Positions 48,922 through 58,603 of a stretch of DNA of 64,000 nucleotides are shown here, piece by piece (position 1 is the first letter of the stretch; each line of letters starts with the position of its first letter). A program made the position numbers and the translations under genes. The stretch covers positions 496,001 to 560,000 of the forward strand of contig NZ_FRBY01000003.1 in NCBI RefSeq assembly GCF_900142735.1, in the 5' to 3' direction. This DNA comes from Flavobacterium saccharophilum (GTDB lineage: Bacteria > Bacteroidota > Bacteroidia > Flavobacteriales > Flavobacteriaceae). The notes below the pieces were generated by a model. It had not been told where the DNA came from, did not search any database, and saw nothing but the letters and a program-made list of their open reading frames with translations.

Positions 48922-49914
48922 ATGAAAACTATATTAAATAAATTAATCAACCACGAAGTGCTTACAAAAGAAGAAGCCAAAGACGTATTGATTAATATCT
49001 CAAGTGGAAATTATAATCCAAGTCAGATTTCGGCATTTTTGACCGTATTTATGATGCGCAGTATTACTATTGACGAGCTTTCGGGATTTCGTGAAGCTTT
49101 ATTAGAATTGTGCATTTGTGTTGATTTATCAGCTTATAATACCATCGATTTATGCGGAACGGGTGGCGATGGAAAAGATACTTTTAACATCTCCACTTTA
49201 GCATCGTTTATATCAGCAGGAGCAGGAATAAAAGTGGCAAAACACGGGAATTACGGAGTATCCTCTATTTCAGGATCAAGTAACGTAATGGAAAAAATGG
49301 GAATTAAATTCAGTAACGATCCTTCCTTTTTGGAAAAATGTATTGACAAAGCCGGAATTTGCGTTTTACACGCTCCCCTATTCCACCCGGCAATGAAAAA
49401 TGTTGGGCCAATCAGAAAAGAACTGGCGGTAAAAACGTTCTTTAATATGTTGGGGCCAATGGTAAATCCGTCGTTTCCACAAAATCAATTGGTAGGCGTT
49501 TTCAATTTGGAACTAGCCAGAATGTATGCTTATTTATACCAAAATACTGATATCAATTTCACAATACTTCATTCGCTTGATGGATATGACGAAATTTCCT
49601 TAACAGGGCCAACCAAAACGATAACATCACATATGGAAGGTATGTTAAACCCTTCTGATTTTGGAGTTAGACTTCTATCTCAAACTGAAATTGAAGGTGG
49701 GAAAACAATCGAAGAATCAGCAGAAATGTTCACTAATATCATTTCAGGAAAAGGAACGGAAGCTCAAAACAATGTGGTTTTAGCCAATGCCGCAATGGCA
49801 ATTGCAACTGTCACCAAATGTTCTCCGTTAGAAGGATTTGAATTAGCAAAAGAAAGTTTATTCTCAGGAAAAGGATTAAAAGCACTGACAACGTTACAAG
49901 AATTAAGTAAATAA
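48922..49914 (+). CDS. trpD: Anthranilate phosphoribosyltransferase
   Basis: The protein has 330 residues. The glycine-rich PRPP-binding motif DLCGTGGDGKDTFNISTLASF is intact, followed by KVAKHGNYGVSS. It adds phosphoribose to anthranilate. The N-terminal helical domain (MKTILNKLINHEVLTKEEAKDVLINISSGNYNPSQISAFLTVFMMR) is normal. It is the third trp enzyme, followed by trpC after 73 bp. Confidence 0.96.
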   Translation: MKTILNKLINHEVLTKEEAKDVLINISSGNYNPSQISAFLTVFMMRSITIDELSGFREALLELCICVDLSAYNTIDLCGTGGDGKDTFNISTLASFISAGAGIKVAKHGNYGVSSISGSSNVMEKMGIKFSNDPSFLEKCIDKAGICVLHAPLFHPAMKNVGPIRKELAVKTFFNMLGPMVNPSFPQNQLVGVFNLELARMYAYLYQNTDINFTILHSLDGYDEISLTGPTKTITSHMEGMLNPSDFGVRLLSQTEIEGGKTIEESAEMFTNIISGKGTEAQNNVVLANAAMAIATVTKCSPLEGFELAKESLFSGKGLKALTTLQELSK

Positions 49915-49987
49915 AAAACAAACACAAATTTCACGAATTTGCACTAATAAATTTGCGCCTTTGTGTCTTTGTGGCAAAAATAACAAC

Positions 49988-50773
49988 ATGAATATTTTAG
50001 ATAAAATAATATTTGATAAACAGCGAGAAGTCGTTCTTAAAAAATCAATCATTCCCGTTTCACAATTGGAAAGTTCAGTATTTTTTGGAAGAGAAACGAT
50101 TTCTTTAAGTCAAAAACTGAGAACAAGTTCAACTGGAATTATTGCAGAACACAAACGCCGTTCTCCATCAAAATCAGTAATCAATCATAGTTTTACGGTT
50201 GAAGAAGTAGTAAAAGGATATGAAAATGCAGGAGCGTGCGGAATTTCAGTTCTAACTGACGGAAAATATTTTGGAGGCTCTTTAGACGATTTGCTTTTGG
50301 CAAGAGCAAGTGTAAATATTCCGCTTTTGCGAAAAGAATTTATTGTTGATGAATACCAGATTTTAGAAGCCAAAGCTTTTGGAGCCGATTTAATTTTATT
50401 GATCGCAGCCGTTTTAACGCGTGAAGAAATCAAATCCCTATCTGAATTTGCAAAGAAATTAGGCTTAGAAGTTTTACTTGAAGTTCACAATCAGGAAGAA
50501 CTGGAAAAATCGATTATGCCGAGCTTAGATATGATTGGCGTAAACAACAGAAACCTAAAAACGTTTGAAGTAAGTTTGGATTTCAGTAAACAACTGGCAG
50601 CACAAATCCCGAATGATTTTGTGAAAGTCTCAGAAAGCGGCATCTCATCAATAGAAGCAATTTCAGAATTAAGGCCTTATGGTTACAGCGGATTTCTAAT
50701 TGGAGAAAACTTCATGAAAACAGACAACGCCGGCGAAGCCGCAACACAATTTATAAATAAGCTAAGTCTATAA
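49988..50773 (+). CDS. trpC: Indole-3-glycerol-phosphate synthase
   Basis: The protein has 261 residues from MNILDKIIFDKQREV. A 9-residue longer frame starting in the upstream GCAAAG-type repeat is rejected. TIM barrel with the catalytic EHKRRSPSKS motif and the IGVNNRNLKTFEVSLD loop. It closes the indole ring of CdRP. trpF follows after 114 bp containing another palindromic repeat. Confidence 0.96.
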   Translation: MNILDKIIFDKQREVVLKKSIIPVSQLESSVFFGRETISLSQKLRTSSTGIIAEHKRRSPSKSVINHSFTVEEVVKGYENAGACGISVLTDGKYFGGSLDDLLLARASVNIPLLRKEFIVDEYQILEAKAFGADLILLIAAVLTREEIKSLSEFAKKLGLEVLLEVHNQEELEKSIMPSLDMIGVNNRNLKTFEVSLDFSKQLAAQIPNDFVKVSESGISSIEAISELRPYGYSGFLIGENFMKTDNAGEAATQFINKLSL

Positions 50774-50885
50774 AAATTTGCCACAAAGTCACTAAGGCGC
50801 AAATTTAATTTGTGCTACTTCGTGAAATTAATGGTAAAAATAAAAACTTTGTGTCTTAGCGCCTTCGTGGCAAAAACATCAAAAA
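50774..50885. repeat. GCAAAG-type palindromic spacer between trpC and trpF
   Basis: The blocks TTTGCCACAAAGTCACTAAGG (50778-50798) and CTTAGCGCCTTCGTGGCAAA (50856-50875) pair with mismatches. It is the same family as 26727 and 49945. It gives trpF a longer false frame. Confidence 0.6.
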
Positions 50886-50887
50886 AA

Positions 50888-51520
50888 ATGAAACTCAAAA
50901 TATGCGGAATGAAATATCCTGAAAACATACTCGAAGTAGGTGCACTCCTACCCGATTATATGGGATTTATTTTCTGGGAGAAATCCGCGAGATACTTTAA
51001 CGGAGAAATTCCGGAACTGATAGAAACGGTCAAAAAAGTGGGCGTATTTGTAAATCAGTCTCAGGAAGAAATTCTGGAAAAAGTTCAGAAATACAATTTA
51101 CAAGCCGTTCAATTACACGGAAATGAGGCTGTTGAATTTTTATTAGAATTAAAAAAACAATTACCAAAAAAAATCGAAATCATAAAAGCATTTTCTGCTG
51201 ATGAAAATTTTGATTTTGAAACCATAAAGCCTTTTGAAGCGGTTGCTGATTTTTTCCTTTTTGATACCAAAGGAAAACTGCCAGGCGGTAACGGAACCAC
51301 TTTTGACTGGACGATATTAAAAAAATACAAGTCTGATAAACCATTCTTTTTGAGTGGCGGCATCGGAATAAATGAATTAAAAGCGATCGAAGAAATTTCA
51401 AAAAGTAATTTACCTATTTATGCTATTGATGTAAATAGTAAATTTGAAATCGAACCGGGGCTGAAAAACAAAAATCTATTTAGCAATTTCAAACGAAAAT
51501 TTGATGTTGCCAACTTTTAA
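50888..51520 (+). CDS. trpF: Phosphoribosylanthranilate isomerase
   Basis: The protein has 210 residues from MKLKICGMKYPENILE. The 26-residue longer frame is repeat-derived. Signatures: KICGM with the catalytic Cys at the start, VGVFVNQ and the C-terminal catalytic Asp in FFLFDTKGKLPGGNGTTFDW. It isomerises PRA to CdRP. It is not fused to trpC, as is usual in Bacteroidota. trpB begins 12 bp after it. Confidence 0.95.
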   Translation: MKLKICGMKYPENILEVGALLPDYMGFIFWEKSARYFNGEIPELIETVKKVGVFVNQSQEEILEKVQKYNLQAVQLHGNEAVEFLLELKKQLPKKIEIIKAFSADENFDFETIKPFEAVADFFLFDTKGKLPGGNGTTFDWTILKKYKSDKPFFLSGGIGINELKAIEEISKSNLPIYAIDVNSKFEIEPGLKNKNLFSNFKRKFDVANF

Positions 51521-51532
51521 ACTTGAAACGAA

Positions 51533-52714
51533 ATGAACTTTAACGTTAACGAAAAAGGATATTACGGAGAATTTGGAGGAGCTTACATTCCCGAAATGTT
51601 ATATCCGAATGTAGAAGAATTACGTCAGAATTATTTAAAAATAACAAGCGAACCCGATTTTAAAACTGAATTTGATCAGTTATTAAAAGATTATGTTGGA
51701 CGCCCTAGCCCGCTTTATTTTGCGAAGCGTTTATCTGAAAAATACAACACCAAAGTCTATTTAAAAAGAGAAGACTTAAATCATACCGGCGCGCACAAAG
51801 TCAACAATACAATTGGACAAATTTTGGTTGCTAAAAAATTAGGCAAAAAAAGAATTATAGCTGAAACCGGAGCTGGTCAACATGGTGTTGCTACGGCTAC
51901 AGTTTGTGCTTTAATGGGAATGGAATGTATCGTTTATATGGGCGAAATTGACATTGCGCGCCAGGCACCAAATGTGGCTCGTATGAAAATGTTAGGTGCA
52001 GAAGTTCGTCCGGCACTTTCGGGTTCAAAAACGTTGAAAGATGCCACAAACGAAGCGATTCGTGACTGGATAAACAATCCGGTTGACACCCATTATATTA
52101 TTGGATCAGCTATTGGCCCGCATCCTTATCCGGATATGGTTACGCGTTTTCAAAGTGTAATTTCCGAAGAAATAAAATGGCAGTTAAAAGAAAAAGAAGG
52201 TCGCGAAAACCCTGATTATGTTGTAGCTTGCATCGGCGGAGGAAGTAACGCAGCCGGAACCTATTACCACTTTTTGCACGAGCCACAAGTTGGAATCATA
52301 GCTGTTGAAGCTGCAGGAAAAGGTGTTGACAGCGGCCACAGCGCAGCAACAAGTAAATTAGGAAAAGTAGGTGTTATTCACGGTTGCAAAACCCTTTTGA
52401 TGCAAACTCCTGACGGACAAATTACCGAGCCGTATTCGATCTCGGCTGGTTTAGATTATCCTGGAGTTGGTCCAATGCACGCGCATTTAGCACAAACCGG
52501 ACGCGGAGAATTTTTCTCTGTTACCGATGACGATGCAATGAATGCAGGTTTGCAATTGACTAAATTAGAAGGAATTATTCCAGCGATCGAGAGTGCGCAT
52601 GCATTTGCAGTTTTAGATCAAAAGAAATTTAAACCAACAGATATTGTTGTCATCAGCCTTTCGGGACGTGGTGATAAAGATTTAGACAATTATATTGATT
52701 ATTTTAAGTTGTAA
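51533..52714 (+). CDS. trpB: Tryptophan synthase beta subunit
   Basis: The protein has 393 residues, a fold-type II PLP enzyme. The Schiff-base Lys is in NHTGAHKVNNTIGQ. The indole-binding and PLP phosphate motifs IGGGSNAAGTYYHF and LKREDLNHTGAHKVN are intact. It condenses indole with serine. TrpA, its partner, is encoded 1321 bp downstream of the trpB stop, with two other genes in between. Confidence 0.97.
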   Translation: MNFNVNEKGYYGEFGGAYIPEMLYPNVEELRQNYLKITSEPDFKTEFDQLLKDYVGRPSPLYFAKRLSEKYNTKVYLKREDLNHTGAHKVNNTIGQILVAKKLGKKRIIAETGAGQHGVATATVCALMGMECIVYMGEIDIARQAPNVARMKMLGAEVRPALSGSKTLKDATNEAIRDWINNPVDTHYIIGSAIGPHPYPDMVTRFQSVISEEIKWQLKEKEGRENPDYVVACIGGGSNAAGTYYHFLHEPQVGIIAVEAAGKGVDSGHSAATSKLGKVGVIHGCKTLLMQTPDGQITEPYSISAGLDYPGVGPMHAHLAQTGRGEFFSVTDDDAMNAGLQLTKLEGIIPAIESAHAFAVLDQKKFKPTDIVVISLSGRGDKDLDNYIDYFKL

Positions 52715-52737
52715 AATAAAACGAGAAAATCATAATT

Positions 52738-53055
52738 ATGGAAAAGTTATTCTCTTACGGAACATTAAGGTCAAAGCAGATTCAAATGCAGCTTTTTAAT
52801 AAAGTATTGACTGGAACTAAAGATCAACTTTTGAATCACAAACTGAAAAGTCTGCAGATCGAAGAAGAATTTGGAATGGCCGATTATGTTGTAGCAGTAC
52901 CAACAGAAGATGCTACAGATCCTATACATGGTATTGTTTACAATATTTCACCTTCGGATTTAGCTAAAATAGACATATTCGAATCTAATGCTTATAAAAG
53001 AGTTGAAGTTACATTGAACTCAGGAATCGTTGCCTGGATTTATATAGAAAATTAA
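52738..53055 (+). CDS. AIG2-like gamma-glutamylcyclotransferase-type protein
   Basis: The protein has 105 residues, a single AIG2/GGCT-like domain. The opening LFSYGTLRSKQIQMQLF is the YGTLR signature, and the GIVYNISPSDLAKIDIFE segment ends in the conserved Glu that acts as the base in family enzymes. Activity is inferred from the family. Many such small proteins are not characterised. It lies 23 bp after trpB and 11 bp before the next gene, so it is cotranscribed with the trp genes. Confidence 0.8.
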   Translation: MEKLFSYGTLRSKQIQMQLFNKVLTGTKDQLLNHKLKSLQIEEEFGMADYVVAVPTEDATDPIHGIVYNISPSDLAKIDIFESNAYKRVEVTLNSGIVAWIYIEN

Positions 53056-53066
53056 TAACACCAGAA

Positions 53067-53804
53067 ATGATTCTAGCAGCAGCACAAACAAAACCAACCA
53101 GGGGAAATATTGAAGCGAATTTAGAAGATCATTATCGTCTTATCGAATTGGCGGTGCAATACGGAGCACAATTAATAGCATTTCCCGAAATGTCTATTAC
53201 AGGTTACGAAAGAGAAAATGCTCAAAAACTGGCTTTCAAAAAAGACGATTCACGACTGGATCATTTGAAACATCTGGCTTCTAAAAACAATATTATTATT
53301 GTTGCCGGTGCTCCAATTCAAATCGAAGATCAAATGTTCATTGGAGAATTTGTTATTGCTCCTGATAATTCAGTCTCCATTTATACGAAACAGTTTTTAC
53401 ATGAAGGTGAAGATGAGTTTTTTCAACCTTCCTTTGATTATAATCCGATGATTACAATTGAAGATCAAAAGATTTCATTTGCCATTTGTGCGGATATTGA
53501 TAATCCACAGCATCCTGAAAATGCCTGTAAAAGAGCAACTGATATTTACATAGCCAGTATTTTTTTTACACCAAACGGGATTCCGAATGCATATCGCGAT
53601 TTGCAAAGTTATGCTGAGAAACATAAAATGAATGTTTTGATGTCTAATTTCAGTGGAGAATCATGGGGTTATCCTTCAGCAGGTCAAAGTGCTTTTTGGA
53701 ATAATAAAGGTGAATTGGTTGGACAAATGAATGACTCGGATTCTGGACTATTATTAGTTGAAAATAAAAATGGCAATTGGACAAGCAAAGTTATCAAGAT
53801 TTAA
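53067..53804 (+). CDS. Carbon-nitrogen hydrolase (nitrilase superfamily)
   Basis: The protein has 245 residues. The catalytic triad is seen: Glu in FPEMSITGYER, Lys in YTKQFLHEGE, Cys in FAICADIDNP. Members hydrolyse amides or nitriles. No signal peptide. Substrate unknown. The position between trpB and trpA and the close spacing to the AIG2 gene suggest cotranscription with the trp genes. Both flanking genes hint at amino-acid or amide metabolism. Confidence 0.88.
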   Translation: MILAAAQTKPTRGNIEANLEDHYRLIELAVQYGAQLIAFPEMSITGYERENAQKLAFKKDDSRLDHLKHLASKNNIIIVAGAPIQIEDQMFIGEFVIAPDNSVSIYTKQFLHEGEDEFFQPSFDYNPMITIEDQKISFAICADIDNPQHPENACKRATDIYIASIFFTPNGIPNAYRDLQSYAEKHKMNVLMSNFSGESWGYPSAGQSAFWNNKGELVGQMNDSDSGLLLVENKNGNWTSKVIKI

Positions 53805-53811
53805 AAAATAA

Positions 53812-54020
53812 TGCCACAGATTAAAAGATTTTCATTGATTACTGCCTGAAATTTATTTCACGCAGATTTAAATAGATTTAGGCAGATTGGCGCAGATTTA
53901 TTTTAACAATTTTTAATTAAATCTGCTCTAATCTGCAGAATCTGCGTGAAACAAAAATCTACGTAGCTGGAAAAAGTAACTTAATAAAATACCTAACAGG
54001 TTTTAAAAACCTGTTAGGAG
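53812..54020. repeat. Palindromic spacer before trpA
   Basis: The spacer holds a long CACGCAGATTTAAATAG/AATCTGCGTG-type inverted repeat (about 53860-53950) and a terminal hairpin CCTAACAGGTTTT (53992-54004) with AAAACCTGTTAGG (54006-54018). The second may terminate or pause transcription 16 bp before the trpA ATG, which is unusual inside an operon. Confidence 0.6.
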
Positions 54021-54035
54021 AAAAACATAAAAGAA

Positions 54036-54797
54036 ATGAACAGAATAACTCAAAAATTACAAGAAGATAAAAAAATACTTTCTATCTATTTTTCTGCCGG
54101 ATATCCTAACTTAAATGATACGGTTCAGATTATTCAGGATTTAGAAAAAAATGGCGTTGACTTAATCGAAATTGGCTTGCCTTTTAGCGATCCTTTGGCA
54201 GATGGCCCAACGATTCAGGCGAGTTCAACAACGGCGCTTCATAACGGAATGACGACTCAAATACTTTTTGATCAGCTGAAGAACATCCGCGAAAGCGTAA
54301 AAATTCCGTTGATTATCATGGGCTATTTTAATCCGATGCTGCAATATGGAGTTGAAGCCTTCTGTAAAAAATGTGCAGAAATTGGTATCGACGGTTTAAT
54401 TATTCCGGATTTACCTGTTGATGTTTATGCAGACGAGTACAAAGCTATTTTCGAAAAATACGGATTAATAAACGTGTTTTTGATAACACCACAAACTTCA
54501 GACGAACGAATTCGTTTTATTGACAGCGTTTCAAACGGATTTATTTATATGGTAAGTTCTGCTAGCGTTACCGGATCTCAATCTGGATTTGGAAATATTC
54601 AGGAAAGTTACTTTGAGAGAATCGGGAACATGAATTTGAAGAATCCTCAAATTGTTGGTTTTGGAATTTCGAATAAAGAAACTTTTAATCAGGCTACGAA
54701 ATATGCAAAAGGTGCTATTATCGGAAGTGCTTTTATTAAACATTTGAGTGAAAGCGGTTCACAAAAAATTGCAGCGTTTGTTGGAGATATTCGCTAA
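54036..54797 (+). CDS. trpA: Tryptophan synthase alpha subunit
   Basis: The protein has 253 residues, a TIM barrel. The catalytic Glu and Asp lie in LIEIGLPFSDPLADGPTIQ, with the phosphate-binding GFGISNKETFNQATKYA loop near the C-terminus. It cleaves indole-3-glycerol phosphate to indole for TrpB. It is the last trp gene, separated from trpB by the AIG2 and C-N hydrolase genes and the palindromic spacer. Confidence 0.97.
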   Translation: MNRITQKLQEDKKILSIYFSAGYPNLNDTVQIIQDLEKNGVDLIEIGLPFSDPLADGPTIQASSTTALHNGMTTQILFDQLKNIRESVKIPLIIMGYFNPMLQYGVEAFCKKCAEIGIDGLIIPDLPVDVYADEYKAIFEKYGLINVFLITPQTSDERIRFIDSVSNGFIYMVSSASVTGSQSGFGNIQESYFERIGNMNLKNPQIVGFGISNKETFNQATKYAKGAIIGSAFIKHLSESGSQKIAAFVGDIR

Positions 54798-54844
54798 TTA
54801 AATGTAATTTACAGGGATTTTTAAGTTAATTTAAAATCCGTGTT

Positions 54845-56524
54845 ATGATCAAACATTTGATAATTTGTAAAAAAATACTTTTTTTCCTGATTCTAAATCT
54901 GATGTTTTACTCAGTACAAGGTCAGGAAAATCAAAAGTTGAATATCCCAACCAAACAAGATACCCTGAATGGTTCAATAACTCAGGAACGTATTTGGTGG
55001 GATATTCAGCATTATGCTTTAAGCATTAAACCTGATTATGTCAATAAAACAATAACAGGAAAAAATGTAATCGAATATACCGTTATAGACAAAAAGCATT
55101 CAGACTTAATGCAGATTGACTTAGTAAGTCCCCTTAAAATTGATAGTGTATTTCAAAAAGAAAAAAAAGTCGATTTTACACAAAATCAGAATATCTGGTA
55201 TTTAAAATTACCTAAAAATCAAGCTTCTAAAAAAAACAAAATCACGATTTATTATTCTGGAAAACCAACAGAATCGATAAAACCTCCTTGGGATGGCGGA
55301 TTAGTATGGGCTAAAGATTCCTTAAACAGGCCTTGGATTTCAGTAGCCTGCCAATACAAGGGAGCAAGTTTATGGTACCCCTGCAAAAATACAATGTATG
55401 ATGAGCCCGATCACGGGGCTTCGATTGCTGTTACTACTCCAGATACCTTAATTGCGATCTCAAACGGGCGATTAAAAAATAAAATCAAAAATCATGACGG
55501 TACTCAAACCTATCAATGGGAAGTTAAAAATCCGATAAGTCATTACGGGATTTCATTTTATATTGGAAAATATATAAATATTAGTCAATTATATCAAGGC
55601 AAAAAAGGCAAATTAACTATGGATTACTGGGTTCTTGACTACAATAAGACCAAAGCTGAAAAGCATATGATTCCTGAAGTGAATACCACAATGAAATCCT
55701 TAGAACGTTGGTTTGGCGCCTTCCCTTTTTATGACGATGGTTTTAAAATGGCAGATGCACCTTATATTGGAATGGAGCATCAGAGTGCTATTGCCTACGG
55801 AGGTGGATATAAAAGAGGTACAAATAAAAAAGGCGGTGATATCTCGAATACCGGCTGGGGCAAAAAAACAGATAAAATAATCGTTCATGAAATGGCTCAC
55901 GAATGGTTTGGCAACAATATGACCGCTGCTGATATTGCAGACCGATGGATTCAGGAAGGATTTGCCGGTCTTGCAGAAGAACTTGTTATCGCCGACATAT
56001 CTGGCACACAAGCTGGTAATGAATTCATGGCTGGAAGATTTAGAACTATAGAAAACGACAAGCCCATAATAGCGCGCTACGGCATAAATGAAGATGGAAG
56101 CCAGGACAATTATGTAAAGGGATGGGCTATTTTGCATATGATTAAAAGTATTGTCGATAACGATTCAAAATATAGAGAAGTCCTTCAGGGCCTGAATCGT
56201 GATTTCTACCATAAAATTGTTACCACAAAACAAATAGAAAATTATATCAGTTTAAATACAGCTATTGACTTTCAATACTTGTTTGATCAATATTTGAGAA
56301 CTAATCTTGTTCCCGTTTTAGAATATCAAATAAAAGACAATCAACTGCTTTATCGCTACAGCAACTGTAATGATAATTTTGCGATGCCAATTAAAACCAA
56401 TCTTACAAAAGATATCTGGATTTACCCAACAACCACATGGAAATCAATGGATGTAAAAAAACTATTGCCAGACGACACTCTAAAAATTGATATTAATTTT
56501 TATATCACAACCAGGAAAACGTAG
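54845..56524 (+). CDS. M1 family metallopeptidase
   Basis: The protein has 559 residues with a signal peptide (1-26). Zinc motif HEMAHEWFGNN (HEXXH) with a downstream Glu in IQEGFAGLAEELV. The aminopeptidase motif region is IGMEHQSAIAYGGG (GxMEH in place of GxMEN). The C-terminal part is short, without the ERAP1 helical domain. Likely a periplasmic or surface aminopeptidase. It differs clearly from the M1 protein at 24753 (GFADMEY). Confidence 0.92.
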   Translation: MIKHLIICKKILFFLILNLMFYSVQGQENQKLNIPTKQDTLNGSITQERIWWDIQHYALSIKPDYVNKTITGKNVIEYTVIDKKHSDLMQIDLVSPLKIDSVFQKEKKVDFTQNQNIWYLKLPKNQASKKNKITIYYSGKPTESIKPPWDGGLVWAKDSLNRPWISVACQYKGASLWYPCKNTMYDEPDHGASIAVTTPDTLIAISNGRLKNKIKNHDGTQTYQWEVKNPISHYGISFYIGKYINISQLYQGKKGKLTMDYWVLDYNKTKAEKHMIPEVNTTMKSLERWFGAFPFYDDGFKMADAPYIGMEHQSAIAYGGGYKRGTNKKGGDISNTGWGKKTDKIIVHEMAHEWFGNNMTAADIADRWIQEGFAGLAEELVIADISGTQAGNEFMAGRFRTIENDKPIIARYGINEDGSQDNYVKGWAILHMIKSIVDNDSKYREVLQGLNRDFYHKIVTTKQIENYISLNTAIDFQYLFDQYLRTNLVPVLEYQIKDNQLLYRYSNCNDNFAMPIKTNLTKDIWIYPTTTWKSMDVKKLLPDDTLKIDINFYITTRKT

Positions 56525-56587
56525 TAGATTTAACCAAAGTAACCCATAAAACACTACAGCGTTTTATGTTAATATTATGTTAAACAA

Positions 56588-56628
56588 AAATTAAACGATC
56601 GTTTAATTTAAACACTTGTTTAATTTTG
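56588..56628 (+). promoter_or_regulatory. TetR operators and promoter of the exporter operon
   Basis: A 22-bp perfect palindrome at 56588-56609 has core TTAAACGATCGTTTAA. A second site, TTAAAC-ACTT-GTTTAA (56608-56623), follows. The -7 box TAATTTTG (56621-56628) overlaps the end of the second. The TetR gene starts 22 bp on. Autorepression is the natural reading. Confidence 0.7.
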
Positions 56629-56649
56629 TACCCGATTAGAAACACTACT

Positions 56650-57279
56650 ATGTCAAACATCGAATTAAACGATAAAAAAATTCAGATTCTGGAGGTTGCT
56701 GAAAAGCTTTTTTCTGAGAAAGGATTTGAGGGGACATCGATACGGGATATATCGAAACATGCAAAAATTAATATTGCAATGGTTTCGTATTATTTTGGCT
56801 CAAAAGAAAGACTACTGGAAGCTTTAATTCTTTACAAAACTTCTGATTTAAAATTGCAACTCGAAAATTTACTGCAAGAAAATCTCGAACCTATTGAAAA
56901 AGTCAATAAATTAATCGAAATTTACATTAACAGAATCAGTTGTAACAAAGGGATTTTCAGAGTTTTACATTTTGAACTCAATTCAGAAAAAAGAGAAAAA
57001 AGCATGATCGCTTTTACTGAATTAAAAAAAGGAAATTTAAAATCTGTAGAAACGATTATCGCACAAGGGCAGGCAAAAGGCGTTTTTAGGAAAGATGTTA
57101 TAATTCCGCTTCTTACGCCAACCATCATCGGAACCTTTTTTCACTTTCACATGAATAAATCTTTTTTTGTGGAGTTACTAAATTTAAAAACCGAAGAAAT
57201 GTATAATAATTACATTAAAACCAGTCTTACAAAGCACATTCAACAAACTATAAAAGCGCTACTTGTTTATGAAAATTAA
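56650..57279 (+). CDS. TetR family regulator of the exporter
   Basis: The protein has 209 residues from MSNIELNDKK; an 8-residue longer frame is unlikely. The N-terminal HTH (EVAEKLFSEKGFEGTSIRDISKHAKINIAMVSYYFGSKERLLEALI) is the TetR DNA-binding unit. The C-terminal domain is the ligand pocket. It is first in the operon with tolC/emrA/emrB, overlapping tolC by 11 nt. It probably represses the promoter above it. Confidence 0.92.
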   Translation: MSNIELNDKKIQILEVAEKLFSEKGFEGTSIRDISKHAKINIAMVSYYFGSKERLLEALILYKTSDLKLQLENLLQENLEPIEKVNKLIEIYINRISCNKGIFRVLHFELNSEKREKSMIAFTELKKGNLKSVETIIAQGQAKGVFRKDVIIPLLTPTIIGTFFHFHMNKSFFVELLNLKTEEMYNNYIKTSLTKHIQQTIKALLVYEN

Positions 57280-58591
57280 TCCATTATTGCTCTTTGGTAT
57301 TTTCTTCATCGGAATCTCATCAATAGAGGCACAAGAAAAAACAAGTTTAACCTTAGACGAAGCTGTAAAAATGGCTTGGGAAAAAAGTAACGAAGTTACA
57401 CTTGCCAACACTAAGGTAAACTCAAAAAAATACGAGTTACAAGAGGTCAAAAACAATCAATATCCAGATATTAAAGTTTCAGGACAATATCAACGATTGA
57501 CAAAAGCTTCAATCGATATGCATAATGATCAGGCTAGTGCCGAGCCAATGCCATCTCCGGATCAGGCATTGTTAGGAATGGCAACGCTTAGTTTGCCAAT
57601 ATTTTCTGGATTTAAAATTCAGAACAGCATCGAAGCTTATGATAATTTATATGAAGCTGAAAGTGCTTATGCTGCCAAAACAAAAGAAGATGTTGCTTTG
57701 CGTGTAATCACTTATTACACTGCCTTATACAAAGCGCAAAAAACGTTGGATCTTTTAAACGAAAATCAAAAACAGGCAAAACAGCGTGTTACTGATTTTA
57801 CAGAACTAGAGAAAAACGGAATCATTCCAAGAAATGATTTATTGAAAGCACAATTATTGGTTTCAAAAACACAATTATCTATTGATGAAGCTAACAACAA
57901 TATCAACAATATTAACTTTTATCTGACTACTTTACTTAAGTTAGATCCAAGTGTAAAATTGACTGTTAATGAAGGGGATTTCTTTAGCTTGAAAACAAGC
58001 AATGCTCCATCATCTGATGTAGTGGCACTTGAAAACAGAAAAGATTTAGAGGCAGTTCGTTTGCAACAAAAAGCGAGCGAGGCTAATATCAAAATAGCAA
58101 AAGCGGGCTATTATCCTTCACTTGCTTTATTAGGCGGATATACAGCGTTGGATCTTAAAGATTTTATTACTGTAAAATATGCAATGAATTTTGGACTTGG
58201 TTTATCATATGATATCTCAGGTCTCTATAAAAACAGTGCACATGTAAAAGTTGCTGAAAGCCAAGCTTTAGAAGCAAAAAGTTCAGAAGCAATTTTGACT
58301 GATCGTATTAAAAATGAAGTTCAGAAATCTATTGAAGATTATGACTTAGCGATCAATCAAAGCGTAGTTTATGACGAAGCACTTCAACAAGCATCTGAAA
58401 ACTATAGACTTGTGAAAGATAAATTCGACAATGGCCTATCAGACACAAATGATTTAGTTGAAGCTGATGTTGAGCATTTAAGTGCCAAAATCAATACCGC
58501 TTTATCTAAAGCCACTATAATTCAAAAATATTACGAATTACTTTCAGTATCAGGACAATTATCTCAATCATTCAATCTTTCTAAAATATAA
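57269..58591 (+). CDS. TolC-family outer-membrane efflux protein
   Basis: The protein has 440 residues from MKINPLLLFG. A signal peptide (ending IEAQ) is followed by two OEP repeats with long coiled helices. It is not a lipoprotein, unlike the RND outer component at 14357. It forms the outer channel for the EmrAB-like pair that follows. The start overlaps the TetR stop by 11 nt, which indicates coupling. Confidence 0.93.
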   Translation: MKINPLLLFGIFFIGISSIEAQEKTSLTLDEAVKMAWEKSNEVTLANTKVNSKKYELQEVKNNQYPDIKVSGQYQRLTKASIDMHNDQASAEPMPSPDQALLGMATLSLPIFSGFKIQNSIEAYDNLYEAESAYAAKTKEDVALRVITYYTALYKAQKTLDLLNENQKQAKQRVTDFTELEKNGIIPRNDLLKAQLLVSKTQLSIDEANNNINNINFYLTTLLKLDPSVKLTVNEGDFFSLKTSNAPSSDVVALENRKDLEAVRLQQKASEANIKIAKAGYYPSLALLGGYTALDLKDFITVKYAMNFGLGLSYDISGLYKNSAHVKVAESQALEAKSSEAILTDRIKNEVQKSIEDYDLAINQSVVYDEALQQASENYRLVKDKFDNGLSDTNDLVEADVEHLSAKINTALSKATIIQKYYELLSVSGQLSQSFNLSKI

Positions 58592-58603
58592 TCGATAGCT
58601 CTC

